Shown piece by piece: positions 52,763 through 63,980 of a stretch of 64,000 nt of DNA. Source of the stretch: Lysobacter sp. CFH 32150 (GTDB lineage Bacteria; Pseudomonadota; Gammaproteobacteria; Xanthomonadales; Xanthomonadaceae); the NCBI RefSeq assembly GCF_022758295.1, contig NZ_JALDWJ010000004.1, forward strand, positions 62,001 to 126,000. Direction: 5' to 3'. Under the pieces are notes generated by a model. The model was not told the DNA's origin. It worked only from the letters and a program-made list of their open reading frames with translations, and did no database searches. Position 1 is the first letter of the stretch; every line of letters starts with the position of its first letter. The position numbers and the translations under genes are program-made.

Positions 52763-54451
52763 TCAGGCCTTGGCAGGTGCCTCGCTGTAGCGTTTGGTAT
52801 TCCACCATTGCTGCGCCAGCCCCAGCGCACCGTTGGTGACCCAATACAGCACCAGGCCGGCCGGGAAGAACGCGAACATCACGCCGAAGACCAGCGGCAT
52901 CAACTGCATCATTTTTTGCTGCATCGGATCCATGCCCACCGCCGGCGTCAGCTTCTGCGTCGTCCACATCACCGCCATGTTGATGATCGGCAGGATGAAG
53001 TACGGATCGCGCGCGGTGAGGTTGTCGATCCAGCCCGGGATCCACATTGCCTGGCGCAATTCCACCGACTCCAGCAGCACCCAGTACAACGCGAGGAACA
53101 CCGGCATCTGGATCAGCACCGGCAGGCAGCCGCCGACCGGATTGATCTTCTCCTTCTTGTACAGCTCCATCATCGCCATCTGGAACTTCTGCTTGTCGTC
53201 GCCGTAGCGCTCCTTGAGCTGCTGGATGCGCGGCTGGAACTTGCGCATCTTCGCCATCGACTTGTACTGCGCGGCCGACAACGGATACAGCGCGAGCTTG
53301 ATCAACACGACCAGCAGCACGATCGCCCAGCCCCAGTTGTGGGTGATCTTGTGCAGCTGTGCGAGCAGCCAGTGGATCGGCTTCGACAGGAAGGTGAAGA
53401 TGCCGTAGTCGAGGGTGAGGCCGAGGTTCGGAGCGACGCCGTCAAGACGGTCCTGCAGCTTTGGGCCCACCCACAGCCGCGCACTGCTTTCAGCGCGGGC
53501 GCCGGGTGCAACGTTCACGCCAGGGCCCATGGCCCGGACCAGGAAGTGGCTGCCACCGTCGGCTTTCGGCGTCGAGAGCGAGTACGTCGCTTGATCTTTT
53601 GCGCCTGGAATCCACGCAGCGAAGAAATAATGCTGCAGCAGGGCAACCCAGCCGCCGGTGACTTGCTTGTCGAGCGTGCCGTCATCCAGGAAATCGGCGT
53701 ACTTGCGCTTTTCGTACTTGTCTTCCGGGCTGTACCACGCAGCGCCGGTGAAGCTGTAGGCCTCGGGGTTGGTCAGGCCACTCTTCTGCACGGGCGGGTT
53801 GCGCAGCAGCTGGCGATAGACATAACCCTGCCATGGCTTGCTGCCGGCATTGACGACTTCGTCGCGCACGCCGATGGTGTAATCGCCACGCTTGAAGGTA
53901 TAGGTCCGTCGGATGGTGACGCCGTTGTTGCTGGTCCACACGAACGGCACACTGATTTCGCGTGCGCCCTGCGCGAGGGTGTAATCGCGCGCAGCTGTTT
54001 CTGGGACGAAGCCGGACTCGTGGCTCGGTGCTGCGCTGCCGCTGCTGACCCAACCACTCTGCGCGACGAAATACGACGCCGGGCGCTCGTCGAACAACTG
54101 CACCGGCGCACTGTTGCGCTCGGTGGTTTGCGGATATCGCAACAACTCCGCACTGCGGATGTTGCCGCCATCGAGGCGCAGGCGCAGCACATCGGTATTG
54201 ACGGTGACGGTTTGCGCGCTGGTCGCAGGTGCCGCGGTTGTCTGCGGTGCGCTCGGCGTCGTGCCGGCGAGCGGCACGCTCGGCACCGTCGGCATGTTGG
54301 CGGTCGACGGGACCGTGCTGTCGCCGGTGCTGGTTGCTGCCGCGGTAGTCGCCGGCGTCTCCGGTGCCGCTTTGTCCTTGCCCCACTCCACCCACAACAG
54401 GCTCGCCACCATCAGCCAGGCGAAGATCAGGAACATGCGGGTTTGGTTCAT
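52763..54451 (-). CDS. yidC: Membrane protein insertase YidC
   Basis: The 562-residue protein has an N-terminal membrane span (MNQTRMFLIFAWLMVASLLW), a large periplasmic beta domain (about 60-340) and the conserved insertase core: 'LHKITHNWGWAIVLLVVLIK', 'LYPLSAAQYKSMAKMRKFQP', 'LKERYGDDKQKFQMAMMELY', 'GCLPVLIQMPVFLALYWVLL'. This is the long form of Gram-negative bacteria. It inserts proteins in the inner membrane alone or with SecYEG. No yidD frame exists between rnpA and yidC. Confidence 0.97.
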   Translation of the reverse strand: MNQTRMFLIFAWLMVASLLWVEWGKDKAAPETPATTAAATSTGDSTVPSTANMPTVPSVPLAGTTPSAPQTTAAPATSAQTVTVNTDVLRLRLDGGNIRSAELLRYPQTTERNSAPVQLFDERPASYFVAQSGWVSSGSAAPSHESGFVPETAARDYTLAQGAREISVPFVWTSNNGVTIRRTYTFKRGDYTIGVRDEVVNAGSKPWQGYVYRQLLRNPPVQKSGLTNPEAYSFTGAAWYSPEDKYEKRKYADFLDDGTLDKQVTGGWVALLQHYFFAAWIPGAKDQATYSLSTPKADGGSHFLVRAMGPGVNVAPGARAESSARLWVGPKLQDRLDGVAPNLGLTLDYGIFTFLSKPIHWLLAQLHKITHNWGWAIVLLVVLIKLALYPLSAAQYKSMAKMRKFQPRIQQLKERYGDDKQKFQMAMMELYKKEKINPVGGCLPVLIQMPVFLALYWVLLESVELRQAMWIPGWIDNLTARDPYFILPIINMAVMWTTQKLTPAVGMDPMQQKMMQLMPLVFGVMFAFFPAGLVLYWVTNGALGLAQQWWNTKRYSEAPAKA

Positions 54452-54491
54452 GGGGTAAATGGCTCAGCCAGCGCGAACGGCCGGCGAAAGA

Positions 54492-54926
54492 TCAAAGGAA
54501 TGGGGGCGCATCGCCCGGCGGACAAGCGGGCGGCATTGTGCCGCCAGCGCCGGATGCGGGCAACGCACCGGCGCGACGCAATAATGAAACAAAGGTGTTA
54601 CGCAATGTCGGCGTATCGACGCTTGCAGCGGCAGTGCGCGCCACCAGCACGTACGCACCCGGCGGCAATTCGCTACGCAGCTGGCGGAACTGTGCGCGCA
54701 GCACGCGCTTGATCCGGTTGCGGCCGACCGCATGCGGGTCGACCTTGCGCGAAACCGCAAGCCCCAAACGCGCAGGCACATCGTCGCGCAGCCAATGCAG
54801 GCTGAGCACGGGATCGGAGGTGCGGCGACCGCCCTGGAACACGCGGTCGAACTCGGCGCGTGCGCGGACCCGCGCGCTGCGCGGGAGACCCGCACCAGGA
54901 GCGGGCGTGTGCACGGCGAGTGACAT
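54492..54926 (-). CDS. rnpA: Ribonuclease P protein component
   Basis: The start at 54926 ([20 protein letters not shown]) gives 144 residues; a frame extension to 55010 overlaps rpmH and is discarded. The RnpA motif '[27 protein letters not shown]' is present in parts, with the RNR region that contacts RNA. The C-terminal Gly/Pro-rich tail ([20 protein letters not shown]) is unusual. It processes tRNA 5' ends with the RNA subunit. Confidence 0.95.
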   Translation of the reverse strand: MSLAVHTPAPGAGLPRSARVRARAEFDRVFQGGRRTSDPVLSLHWLRDDVPARLGLAVSRKVDPHAVGRNRIKRVLRAQFRQLRSELPPGAYVLVARTAAASVDTPTLRNTFVSLLRRAGALPASGAGGTMPPACPPGDAPPFL

Positions 54927-54951
54927 CGTCGGCCGGTGCCGGCCGACGCAA

Positions 54952-55092
54952 TCAGACGGTGAGGCGCCGACGGCCCTTGGCGCGGCGACGGGCGAGGACC
55001 TTGCGGCCATCGGCGGTCTTCATGCGGGCACGGAAGCCATGGTCGCGCTTGCGCTTCAGGTTGCTGGGTTGGTAAGTGCGCTTGGTGGCCAT
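54952..55092 (-). CDS. rpmH: 50S ribosomal protein L34
   Basis: The 46-residue basic protein starts [20 protein letters not shown] and ends KGRRRLTV, the standard L34. It is the first gene of the rpmH-rnpA-yidC block, 25 bases before rnpA. Confidence 0.97.
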   Translation of the reverse strand: MATKRTYQPSNLKRKRDHGFRARMKTADGRKVLARRRAKGRRRLTV

Positions 55093-55207
55093 GTCAGGCT
55101 CGGCGTCTAGACGGCGGAAAAGAACCGCGAAGTCTAGCGGCCCGGCTGGGCACGGTCAACCAACCCGACACGACAGCGGCCATGCAACGGCCGGCGGCGT
55201 TTCCGCA

Positions 55208-55258
55208 TTGGCGGCATCCCGGGGCGGTGGTAGGCTGCCCCGTTCCCACTTATCCACA
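55208..55258 (+). promoter_or_regulatory. dnaA promoter with DnaA box
   Basis: TTGGCG (55208-55213), 17 bases, TAGGCT (55231-55236) form a promoter with a start near 55243. A perfect DnaA box TTATCCACA (55250-55258) directly follows, which fits autoregulation of dnaA. Confidence 0.6.
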
Positions 55259-55320
55259 GCGCGATGCCCCGCATCGTGCTGCTTGCCTGTCACCGGGCCT
55301 GTCGACGAGATCTGCATACC

Positions 55321-56646
55321 ATGGATGCCTGGCCCCTCTGCCTGGAACGCCTCGAAGCCGAATTCCCCATCGAGGACGTGCACACCTGGCTGAAACCGCT
55401 GCAGGCCGGCATGCGCGAGGACGGGCTCGTGCTGTACGCGCCGAATGCGTTCGTCATGGAGGAGGTGCGGGCACGCTATCTCGGCCGTATCCGCGAGCTG
55501 TTGGCGCACTACGCCGGCAACGGCGAGGTCAGCCTCGAGATCGGGTCGCTCAAGCGCGTCGCCGCCGGCAACGGCACCACGCCTGCTTACGGCAATGGTC
55601 GCGGCGAAGTCGTCGAGGCCTTCCAGGGCAATCTCGACAACCACTACACCTTCGACAACTTCGTCGAGGGCCGCAGCAACCAACTCGGACGCGCCGCCGC
55701 CTGGCAGGCCGCGCAGAAGCCCGGCGACCGCGCCCACAACCCATTGCTGCTGTACGGCGGCACGGGCCTGGGCAAAACCCACCTGATGTTCGCCGCCGGC
55801 AACGCGATGCGCGCCAACAATCCGGGCACGCGGGTGATGTACCTGCGCAGCGAACAGTTCTTCAGCGCGATGATGAAGGCGCTGCAGGACAAGACCATGG
55901 ATGCGTTCAAGCGCCACTTTCAGCAGGTCGATGCACTGTTGATCGACGATATCCAGTTCTTCGCTGGCAAGGACCGCACCCAGGAAGAGTTCTTCCACAC
56001 GTTCAACGCACTGTTCGACGGCAAGCAGCAGATCATCCTGACTTGCGACCGTTATCCGCGCGAAGTCGAAGGCCTCGAACCACGGCTGAAATCACGCCTG
56101 GCCTGGGGCTTGAGCGTCGCGATCGAACCGCCGGATTTCGAAACCCGCGCGCAGATCGTGCTGTCCAAGGCCCGCGAGCGTGGGACCAACATCCCGGAAG
56201 ACGTCGCGTTCCTCATCGCCAAGAAGATGCGCTCGAACGTGCGCGACCTCGAAGGCGCACTCAACACCCTGGCGGCACGCGCCAACTTCACCGGCCGTGC
56301 GATCACCGCGGAATTCGCCCAGGAAACCCTGCGCGATCTGCTGCGGGCGCAGCAGCAGGCGATCGGCATCCCCAATATCCAGAAGACCGTGGCAGACTAC
56401 TACGGCCTGCAGATCAAGGACTTGTTGTCGAAGCGGCGGACGCGCTCGTTGGCCCGCCCGCGCCAGATGGCGATGGCGCTGGCGAAGGAGCTGACCGAGC
56501 ACAGCCTGCCCGAGATCGGTGATGCCTTTGCCGGTCGCGATCACACGACCGTGCTGCACGCTTGCCGCCAAATCAAGAGCCTGCTCGAGACCGACGGCAA
56601 GATGCGTGAGGATTGGGATAAGTTGATCCGCAAACTCAGTGAGTGA
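55321..56646 (+). CDS. dnaA: Chromosomal replication initiator DnaA
   Basis: The start at 55321 gives the conserved [20 protein letters not shown] and 441 residues; an ATG at 55264 in frame is too far upstream. Domain I comprises about 1-85 and a short linker follows. The ATPase domain has '[14 protein letters not shown]' (Walker A, 146-153), '[20 protein letters not shown]' and '[13 protein letters not shown]'. The DNA-binding domain IV has '[20 protein letters not shown]' and the DnaA signature '[20 protein letters not shown]'. It binds the boxes in the intergenic region behind the gene and before it. Confidence 0.98.
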   Translation: MDAWPLCLERLEAEFPIEDVHTWLKPLQAGMREDGLVLYAPNAFVMEEVRARYLGRIRELLAHYAGNGEVSLEIGSLKRVAAGNGTTPAYGNGRGEVVEAFQGNLDNHYTFDNFVEGRSNQLGRAAAWQAAQKPGDRAHNPLLLYGGTGLGKTHLMFAAGNAMRANNPGTRVMYLRSEQFFSAMMKALQDKTMDAFKRHFQQVDALLIDDIQFFAGKDRTQEEFFHTFNALFDGKQQIILTCDRYPREVEGLEPRLKSRLAWGLSVAIEPPDFETRAQIVLSKARERGTNIPEDVAFLIAKKMRSNVRDLEGALNTLAARANFTGRAITAEFAQETLRDLLRAQQQAIGIPNIQKTVADYYGLQIKDLLSKRRTRSLARPRQMAMALAKELTEHSLPEIGDAFAGRDHTTVLHACRQIKSLLETDGKMREDWDKLIRKLSE

Positions 56647-56872
56647 GGCGCGGATAAGTTGTGGATAAGAAACACGGTGATTCGGAGGTCGTGAATTATC
56701 CACAGCTTGTCCGAACCCCAGGAAGCGGTTTATCCCAGAGGTTTCACCGACAATAAATTTATTAGAAACAAGGTGTTACTGCAGTTATCACCGGTTTTTT
56801 GAAACACCAAGCACCACCAATCTTTAGATTTATCCATCTTCGAAGCTAGGGCATTAGGGGCAAGGGGTCCGC
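56647..56872. other. oriC: Replication origin oriC
   Basis: The dnaA-dnaN gap contains two perfect DnaA boxes: TGTGGATAA at 56660-56668 (minus strand) and TTATCCACA at 56696-56704. Three box-like 9-mers lie at 56730 (TTATCCCAG), 56785 (TTATCACCG) and 56830 (TTATCCATC). An AT-rich stretch 'caataaatttattag' (56751-56765) is a good candidate for the unwinding element. The place between dnaA and dnaN is typical for this group. The box number is modest, and further boxes could lie upstream of dnaA. Confidence 0.85.
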
Positions 56873-57973
56873 ATGCGTTTCAGTCTGCAACGCGAAGTCT
56901 TCCTGAAGCCGTTGGCGCAAGTCGTCAACGTCGTCGAACGCCGGCAAACCTTGCCGGTGCTGGCCAACCTGCTGGTCCAGGTCAAGGACGGGCAGCTGTC
57001 TCTGACCGGCACCGACCTTGAAGTCGAAATGATCGCGCGACATGCGGTTGACGACGCCCAGGACGGGGAAACCACGATCCCGGCGCGCAAGTTGTTCGAA
57101 ATCGTGCGCGCCCTGCCCGACGGCAGCAAAGTCACCGTGTCGCAGACGGGCGACAAAGTCACGGTGCAGGCCGGGCGCAGCCGGTTCACCCTCGCCAGCC
57201 TGCCAGCCAACGATTTCCCGTCAGTGGACGAAGTCGAAGCCACCGAGCGCGTGCGCGTGCCGGAAGCGGCGTTGAAGGAGCTGATCGAACGCACCGCGTT
57301 CGCGATGGCCCAACAGGACGTGCGGTACTACCTCAACGGCCTGCTGTTCGACCTGCGCGACAAGACCCTGCGTTGCGTCGCCACCGACGGCCACCGCCTT
57401 GCGCTGTGCGAAGCACCGCTCAACGGTGGCGCGCAAACCAAGCGCCAGATCATCGTGCCGCGCAAAGGTGTGACCGAGCTGCAGCGGTTGCTGGAAGGCG
57501 GCGATCGCGAGTTGGAGCTGGAAGTGGGCCGCAACCACATCCGGGTCAAGCGCGACGATGTGACCTTCACGTCCAAACTGATCGATGGCCGCTTCCCCGA
57601 CTATGAGGCCGTGATCCCGATCGGCGCCGACCGCGAGGTCAAGATCGATCGCGAGGTGTTGCGCGCGGCGCTGCAGCGTGCGGCGATCCTGTCCAACGAG
57701 AAATACCGCGGCGTCCGCGTCGAGGTCTCGCCCGGGCAACTCAAGATCAACGCCCACAACCCAGAACAGGAAGAGGCGCAGGAAGAAGTCGAGGCCGACA
57801 CCCGTGTCGACGGTCTGGCGATCGGCTTCAACGTCAATTACCTCCTCGACGCCCTCTCTGCGCTGCGCGACGAGCATGTCGTGCTGCAACTGCGCGACGC
57901 CAACTCCTCAGCCCTGGTGCGAGAAGCCAGCAGCGAGAAGTGCCGGCATGTGGTGATGCCGCTGCGCCTGTGA
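56873..57973 (+). CDS. dnaN: DNA polymerase III beta subunit (sliding clamp)
   Basis: The 366-residue protein begins MRFSLQREVFLKPLAQVVNV and ends VMPLRL, as in DnaN proteins. It has 'TLPVLANLLVQVKDGQLSLT', 'LFDLRDKTLRCVATDGHRLA' and 'DGRFPDYEAVIPIGADREVK'. It forms the dimeric ring that tethers the polymerase. Its size matches E. coli DnaN. It is followed by a parS-like site and a terminator. Confidence 0.98.
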   Translation: MRFSLQREVFLKPLAQVVNVVERRQTLPVLANLLVQVKDGQLSLTGTDLEVEMIARHAVDDAQDGETTIPARKLFEIVRALPDGSKVTVSQTGDKVTVQAGRSRFTLASLPANDFPSVDEVEATERVRVPEAALKELIERTAFAMAQQDVRYYLNGLLFDLRDKTLRCVATDGHRLALCEAPLNGGAQTKRQIIVPRKGVTELQRLLEGGDRELELEVGRNHIRVKRDDVTFTSKLIDGRFPDYEAVIPIGADREVKIDREVLRAALQRAAILSNEKYRGVRVEVSPGQLKINAHNPEQEEAQEEVEADTRVDGLAIGFNVNYLLDALSALRDEHVVLQLRDANSSALVREASSEKCRHVVMPLRL

Positions 57974-57982
57974 TCATTCATT

Positions 57983-57998
57983 TGTTCCACGTGGAACG
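57983..57998. other. parS: parS-like site 1
   Basis: TGTTCCACGTGGAACG contains a perfect 14-base palindrome GTTCCACGTGGAAC, the core reported for Pseudomonas parS sites. It lies 10 bases after the dnaN stop. Confidence 0.8.
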
Positions 57999-58000
57999 CG

Positions 58001-58028
58001 AACGCCCGGCGCTGCCCGGGCGTTTTGC
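58001..58028 (+). terminator. Terminator after dnaN
   Basis: A 9-bp stem AACGCCCGG/CCGGGCGTT with a 6-base loop is followed by TTGCTTT. It lies between dnaN and recF. Confidence 0.8.
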
Positions 58029-58043
58029 TTTGCGGGCACGGCG

Positions 58044-59129
58044 ATGCGCATAACCCGTCTCGATGTGGCCGGCCTCCGCCGGTTTGAGCGGACCAGCTTC
58101 GCGCCTGGCCCCGGCTTGAATCTGGTCACCGGCGACAACGGCGCAGGCAAGACCAGCGTGCTTGAAGCCCTGCACTTGATGGCCTATGGGCGCAGCTTCC
58201 GCGGCCGGGTGCGCGACGGTTTGATCCGGCAAGGGACCGAGGCGGTCGAAGTCTTTGTCGAGTGGCTGGAGGAAGCCTCCTCGCGCCTCCGCCGAGCGGG
58301 CCTGCGTCATCGTGGGAGCGACTGGGAAGGACGGCTGGATGGGGTGTCCACGCCCCATATCGGTGAGCTGTGCGCCGCTTTGGCCGTGGTCACCTTTGAG
58401 CCGGGCAGCCATGCCTTGGTCACGGGCGGCGGTGAACCACGGAGACGGTTTGTGGATTGGGGGCTGTTCCACGTGGAACCTGACTTCCTGCCGATCTGGC
58501 GCCGATATGCCCGTGCCCTCAAGCAACGCAATGCCTTGCTGAAAGCGCGCGTACGCGACGGCCAGCTCGACGCCTGGGAGCATGAGTTGGCCCTCGCCGG
58601 CACCCTGCTTACCAGTCGTCGCCAGCGCTACCTCGAGCAGCTGCAGCCGCACCTGCAGGCGACCGTGACCGCCTTGTTGCCGGCTGCCGGCGCGAGCACC
58701 CTCGAATTCCTGCCAGGCTGGCGCCGCGACGAGTTATCCCTGGCCGATGCCCTGTTGCTGGCTCGGGAGCGCGATCTCGCCGCCGGATTCACGTCCATCG
58801 GCCCCCACCGCGCCGACTGGCGCATCGACTACACCGACCTCCCGGGGCGCGAAGCGCTCTCGCGCGGCCAAGCCAAGCTCACCGCCTTGTCCGTACTGCT
58901 GGCCCAGGCGGAACAACACGCTGCGCTGCGTGGCGAATGGCCCGTGATCGCCTTGGACGACCTCGCCTCCGAATTGGACCGTGCTCACCAGCACCGCGTC
59001 CTGCAACGCCTGGTAGCGAGCGGGACCCAGATCATCGTGACCGGCACCGAACCGCCCCCGGGATTATTGGAACTGGCTGCACCCGCCGCGCGGTTCCACG
59101 TGGAACAAGGACAGGTCCACGCGCTGTAA
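58044..59129 (+). CDS. recF: DNA replication and repair protein RecF
   Basis: The 361-residue protein begins MRITRLDVAGLRRFERTSFA and has Walker A 'GDNGAGKTSVLEALHL' (30-37), 'FVDWGLFHVEPDFLPIWRRY', 'FTSIGPHRADWRIDY' and the SMC-like C-part 'LSRGQAKLTALSVLLAQAEQ' with Walker B 'VIALDDLASELDRAHQHRVL'. It loads RecA at single-strand gaps with RecO and RecR. Two parS-like palindromes are embedded in the coding sequence, encoding the FHVE in the middle and the FHVE near the end. Confidence 0.97.
   Translation: MRITRLDVAGLRRFERTSFAPGPGLNLVTGDNGAGKTSVLEALHLMAYGRSFRGRVRDGLIRQGTEAVEVFVEWLEEASSRLRRAGLRHRGSDWEGRLDGVSTPHIGELCAALAVVTFEPGSHALVTGGGEPRRRFVDWGLFHVEPDFLPIWRRYARALKQRNALLKARVRDGQLDAWEHELALAGTLLTSRRQRYLEQLQPHLQATVTALLPAAGASTLEFLPGWRRDELSLADALLLARERDLAAGFTSIGPHRADWRIDYTDLPGREALSRGQAKLTALSVLLAQAEQHAALRGEWPVIALDDLASELDRAHQHRVLQRLVASGTQIIVTGTEPPPGLLELAAPAARFHVEQGQVHAL
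58465..58480. other. parS: parS-like site 2, inside recF
   Basis: TGTTCCACGTGGAACC is identical to the sequence I know for Pseudomonas aeruginosa parS. It codes for part of LFHVEP in RecF. Confidence 0.85.
59092..59107. other. parS: parS-like site 3, inside recF
   Basis: GGTTCCACGTGGAACA is the reverse complement of site 2. It codes for RFHVEQ near the RecF C-terminus, 627 bases from site 2. Confidence 0.85.
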
Positions 59130-59187
59130 TCAGGCCTTCCCAGCCGGCGAGGGCAGCGCTGGGTTGCTATACTTCGCGCATCCATAA

Positions 59188-61740
<2,553 letters not shown>

Positions 61741-61829
61741 TCGGCGGCTCGCATCGCCGTGCTTCCGTTGACATCGCCTTCAGGCATGCTGGACTACAAC
61801 CTCCACAAACCTGAATCCGCGAGGTCGCC

Positions 61830-62648
61830 GTGAACCCTGCATCCATGAAGCCATTGTTGCTCGGTCTCCTCATTGCCGGTGCGGTCGCCGCCTGCGCCAC
61901 CACCACGTCACCGACCGGCCGCACCCAGGTCGTCGGCGCGGTCTCGCAGCAGCAGCTCGACCAGCTCGGCGCGCAGGCGTTCGCGCAGATGAAGACGCAG
62001 AAACCGCAAAGCAACGATGCGCGGTTGAATGCCACCATGCGCTGCGTGGTCAGCGCCGTGACGCGCCAGCTGCCGCCTACGTGGCGGGGCAACTGGGAGA
62101 GCGCGCTGTTCGTCGACAGCAACCCGAACGCGTTCGCGCTGCCGGGCGGCAAGGTCGGCCTCTACACCGGCATCTTTACCGTGGCGCGCAACCAGGACCA
62201 ACTGTCCGCGGTGATCGCCCACGAGATCGGTCATGTGATCTCACGCCATCACGACGAGCGCATCACCCGCCAGGCCGGTGCTTCGGGCGCATTGCAGGTA
62301 CTGGGTGCAATTCTCGGTTCGCGCTACGGGCAAGGGGTCGGCAATGCCGCGATGCAGGGTGGCAGCATCCTGGCCCAGGCGGGCTTCCTGTTGCCGGGCT
62401 CGCGTGCCCAGGAAACCGAGGCGGATGTGGTCGGCCAACGCCTAATGGCCGAAGCCGGCTTCGACCCCCGCCAGGCGGTCAATCTCTGGCAAAACATGAT
62501 CGCCGCCAGCAGTGGAAGCCGTCCGCCGCAGTGGTTGTCCACCCACCCTGATCCGCAAAGCCGCATCCGCGAATTGCAGCAGCGCGCCGCCGATTTGGTG
62601 CCCGTGTACGACCAGGCGCGCGCCGCCGGGCGCCGCCCCAATTGTTGA
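61830..62648 (+). CDS. M48-family metallopeptidase lipoprotein
   Basis: The frame starts with GTG at 61830, behind GAGGTC; an ATG five codons later is the alternative. The 272-residue protein has a lipobox GAVAAC (Cys22), so it is a lipoprotein. The catalytic zinc motif 'VIAHEIGHVISRHHDERI' (HEIGH, 131-135) and the third ligand region 'AQETEADVVGQRLMAEAGFD' are visible, and 'STHPDPQSRIRELQQRA' ends the domain. It is similar to YcaL/LoiP-type periplasmic proteases that control outer-membrane proteins. The target is unknown. Confidence 0.93.
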   Translation: MNPASMKPLLLGLLIAGAVAACATTTSPTGRTQVVGAVSQQQLDQLGAQAFAQMKTQKPQSNDARLNATMRCVVSAVTRQLPPTWRGNWESALFVDSNPNAFALPGGKVGLYTGIFTVARNQDQLSAVIAHEIGHVISRHHDERITRQAGASGALQVLGAILGSRYGQGVGNAAMQGGSILAQAGFLLPGSRAQETEADVVGQRLMAEAGFDPRQAVNLWQNMIAASSGSRPPQWLSTHPDPQSRIRELQQRAADLVPVYDQARAAGRRPNC

Positions 62649-62792
62649 TGGCGCCGCGCCGATGACTTAATGGATGCCGACGTGCGCGAGCAATCCCGTG
62701 TCGCACGCACCCGTGTTTCTGTTAGCGTGGCCGCCCCCGGCCTTGCGCCCCCACTCGCAGCCCTAGCTGACCGCTGCCGTCGAGGTGACCCC

Positions 62793-63929
62793 ATGAAGAC
62801 CCCGCGCTCCAATTTCCGCCCGCTCACCCTCGCCGTCGTAGCCGTCATGCTGGGTGCGTTCGCCGCGCCTGTCTTCGCGCAGCAGCAGACAGGAACCGAA
62901 AGCCTGCGCGCGCAGCGCGCCAAGCGCTTGAAGGAACTCGGCAAGGACACCGAGGAAAAACAGGCCAAGGCCGTGGAAGAAGCGCCCTTGTATCCGAATG
63001 CGGCCCGGCAGTCGCCGGAAGCGAAGGCCAAGGGCAAAGGCTTGAAAGCGCTGCAGGACTTGCAGGCGCTGTACGAAAAACAGGACAACGCCGCCGTCGT
63101 GGCCAAGGCCGAGGCGATCGGTGCCGATGCCGATGCTGGCGCATATGAAAAAGCCTTCGCCTATCAGCTGGCGGGCAACGCCTCTGCCGACCTTGGCGAC
63201 GAGGCCAAGTCGGCCGAGTATTTCCAGAAGGCGCTCGACGCCAACGGCCTCGACAACAACAGCCACTACACCGTGATGTACAACCTGGCGGTGGTCAAAC
63301 TCGGGCAGGAAAAGCACGCGGAAGCCCTCGCCACGCTCGACCGTTTCCTCGCTGAAACCAAGTCCGACAAGCCGGAGCACCAGGGCCTGCGGGCCGGCCT
63401 CCTGGGCAACATGGGCCGTAACGACGAGGCGGCCAAGCTGTACCAGGAACTGCTCGCCAAGAATCCGAATGACAAGCGGTTGTTGTTGAACGCGGTTGCG
63501 AGCTACCAGCAGGCGGACCAGTTCGACAAAGGCAACGCACTGCTCGCTGATGCCTACAAGCGCGGTCTGCTTACGGAAGGCAAGGAGTTGCGCGCGTTGT
63601 ACGTCGGTTACATGAACGCCGAGCAGATGAAGGAAGCGCTGGCGGTCATCAACGATGGCGTGGCCAAGGGCATCCTCACGCCGAGCCCCGAGCTCGCCAA
63701 GGACTACATGGTGTTGGCGCAGCACGCCTATTACAAAGGCAGCGACAGCGAGGCCATCGAGCTGTACCGGAAAGCTGCGCCGATGGCGGCCGATGGCGAG
63801 GCCTATCTGAACCTGGCCAAGATCCTGCGGGACCAGGGCAAGGCCGCCGAAGCCAAGGCGGCGGCACAGCAGGCATTGGACAAGGGTGTCAAGAAACCCG
63901 CCGAGGCCAAACAGATCGTCGGCAAGTAA
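62793..63929 (+). CDS. Secreted TPR-repeat protein
   Basis: The start at 62793 gives a signal peptide (MKTPRSNFRPLTLAVVAVMLGAFAAPVFAQ, shown only in part by its end PVFAQ) and 378 residues. About eight tetratricopeptide-like helix pairs follow: 'EKAFAYQLAGNASADLGDEA', 'TVMYNLAVVKLGQEKHAEAL', 'GLLGNMGRNDEAAKLYQELL', 'HAYYKGSDSEAIELYRKAAP' and 'LAKILRDQGKAAEAKAAAQQ'. It is periplasmic. In related genomes tonB-exbB-exbD genes follow this place, so it may be part of that region, but the window ends first. The function is unknown. Confidence 0.85.
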   Translation: MKTPRSNFRPLTLAVVAVMLGAFAAPVFAQQQTGTESLRAQRAKRLKELGKDTEEKQAKAVEEAPLYPNAARQSPEAKAKGKGLKALQDLQALYEKQDNAAVVAKAEAIGADADAGAYEKAFAYQLAGNASADLGDEAKSAEYFQKALDANGLDNNSHYTVMYNLAVVKLGQEKHAEALATLDRFLAETKSDKPEHQGLRAGLLGNMGRNDEAAKLYQELLAKNPNDKRLLLNAVASYQQADQFDKGNALLADAYKRGLLTEGKELRALYVGYMNAEQMKEALAVINDGVAKGILTPSPELAKDYMVLAQHAYYKGSDSEAIELYRKAAPMAADGEAYLNLAKILRDQGKAAEAKAAAQQALDKGVKKPAEAKQIVGK

Positions 63930-63940
63930 AGCGTTCGTCA

Positions 63941-63980
63941 CAATCCTGTGGATGGTCATTGGAACACGTCCACAGGATTG
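63941..63980 (+). promoter_or_regulatory. Long inverted repeat at the window end
   Basis: The 12-base arms CAATCCTGTGGA (63941-63952) and TCCACAGGATTG (63969-63980) are perfect, 16 bases apart, and followed by TATATCCT. This may be an operator plus promoter for the next gene outside the window, or an RNA hairpin after the TPR gene. Confidence 0.45.
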
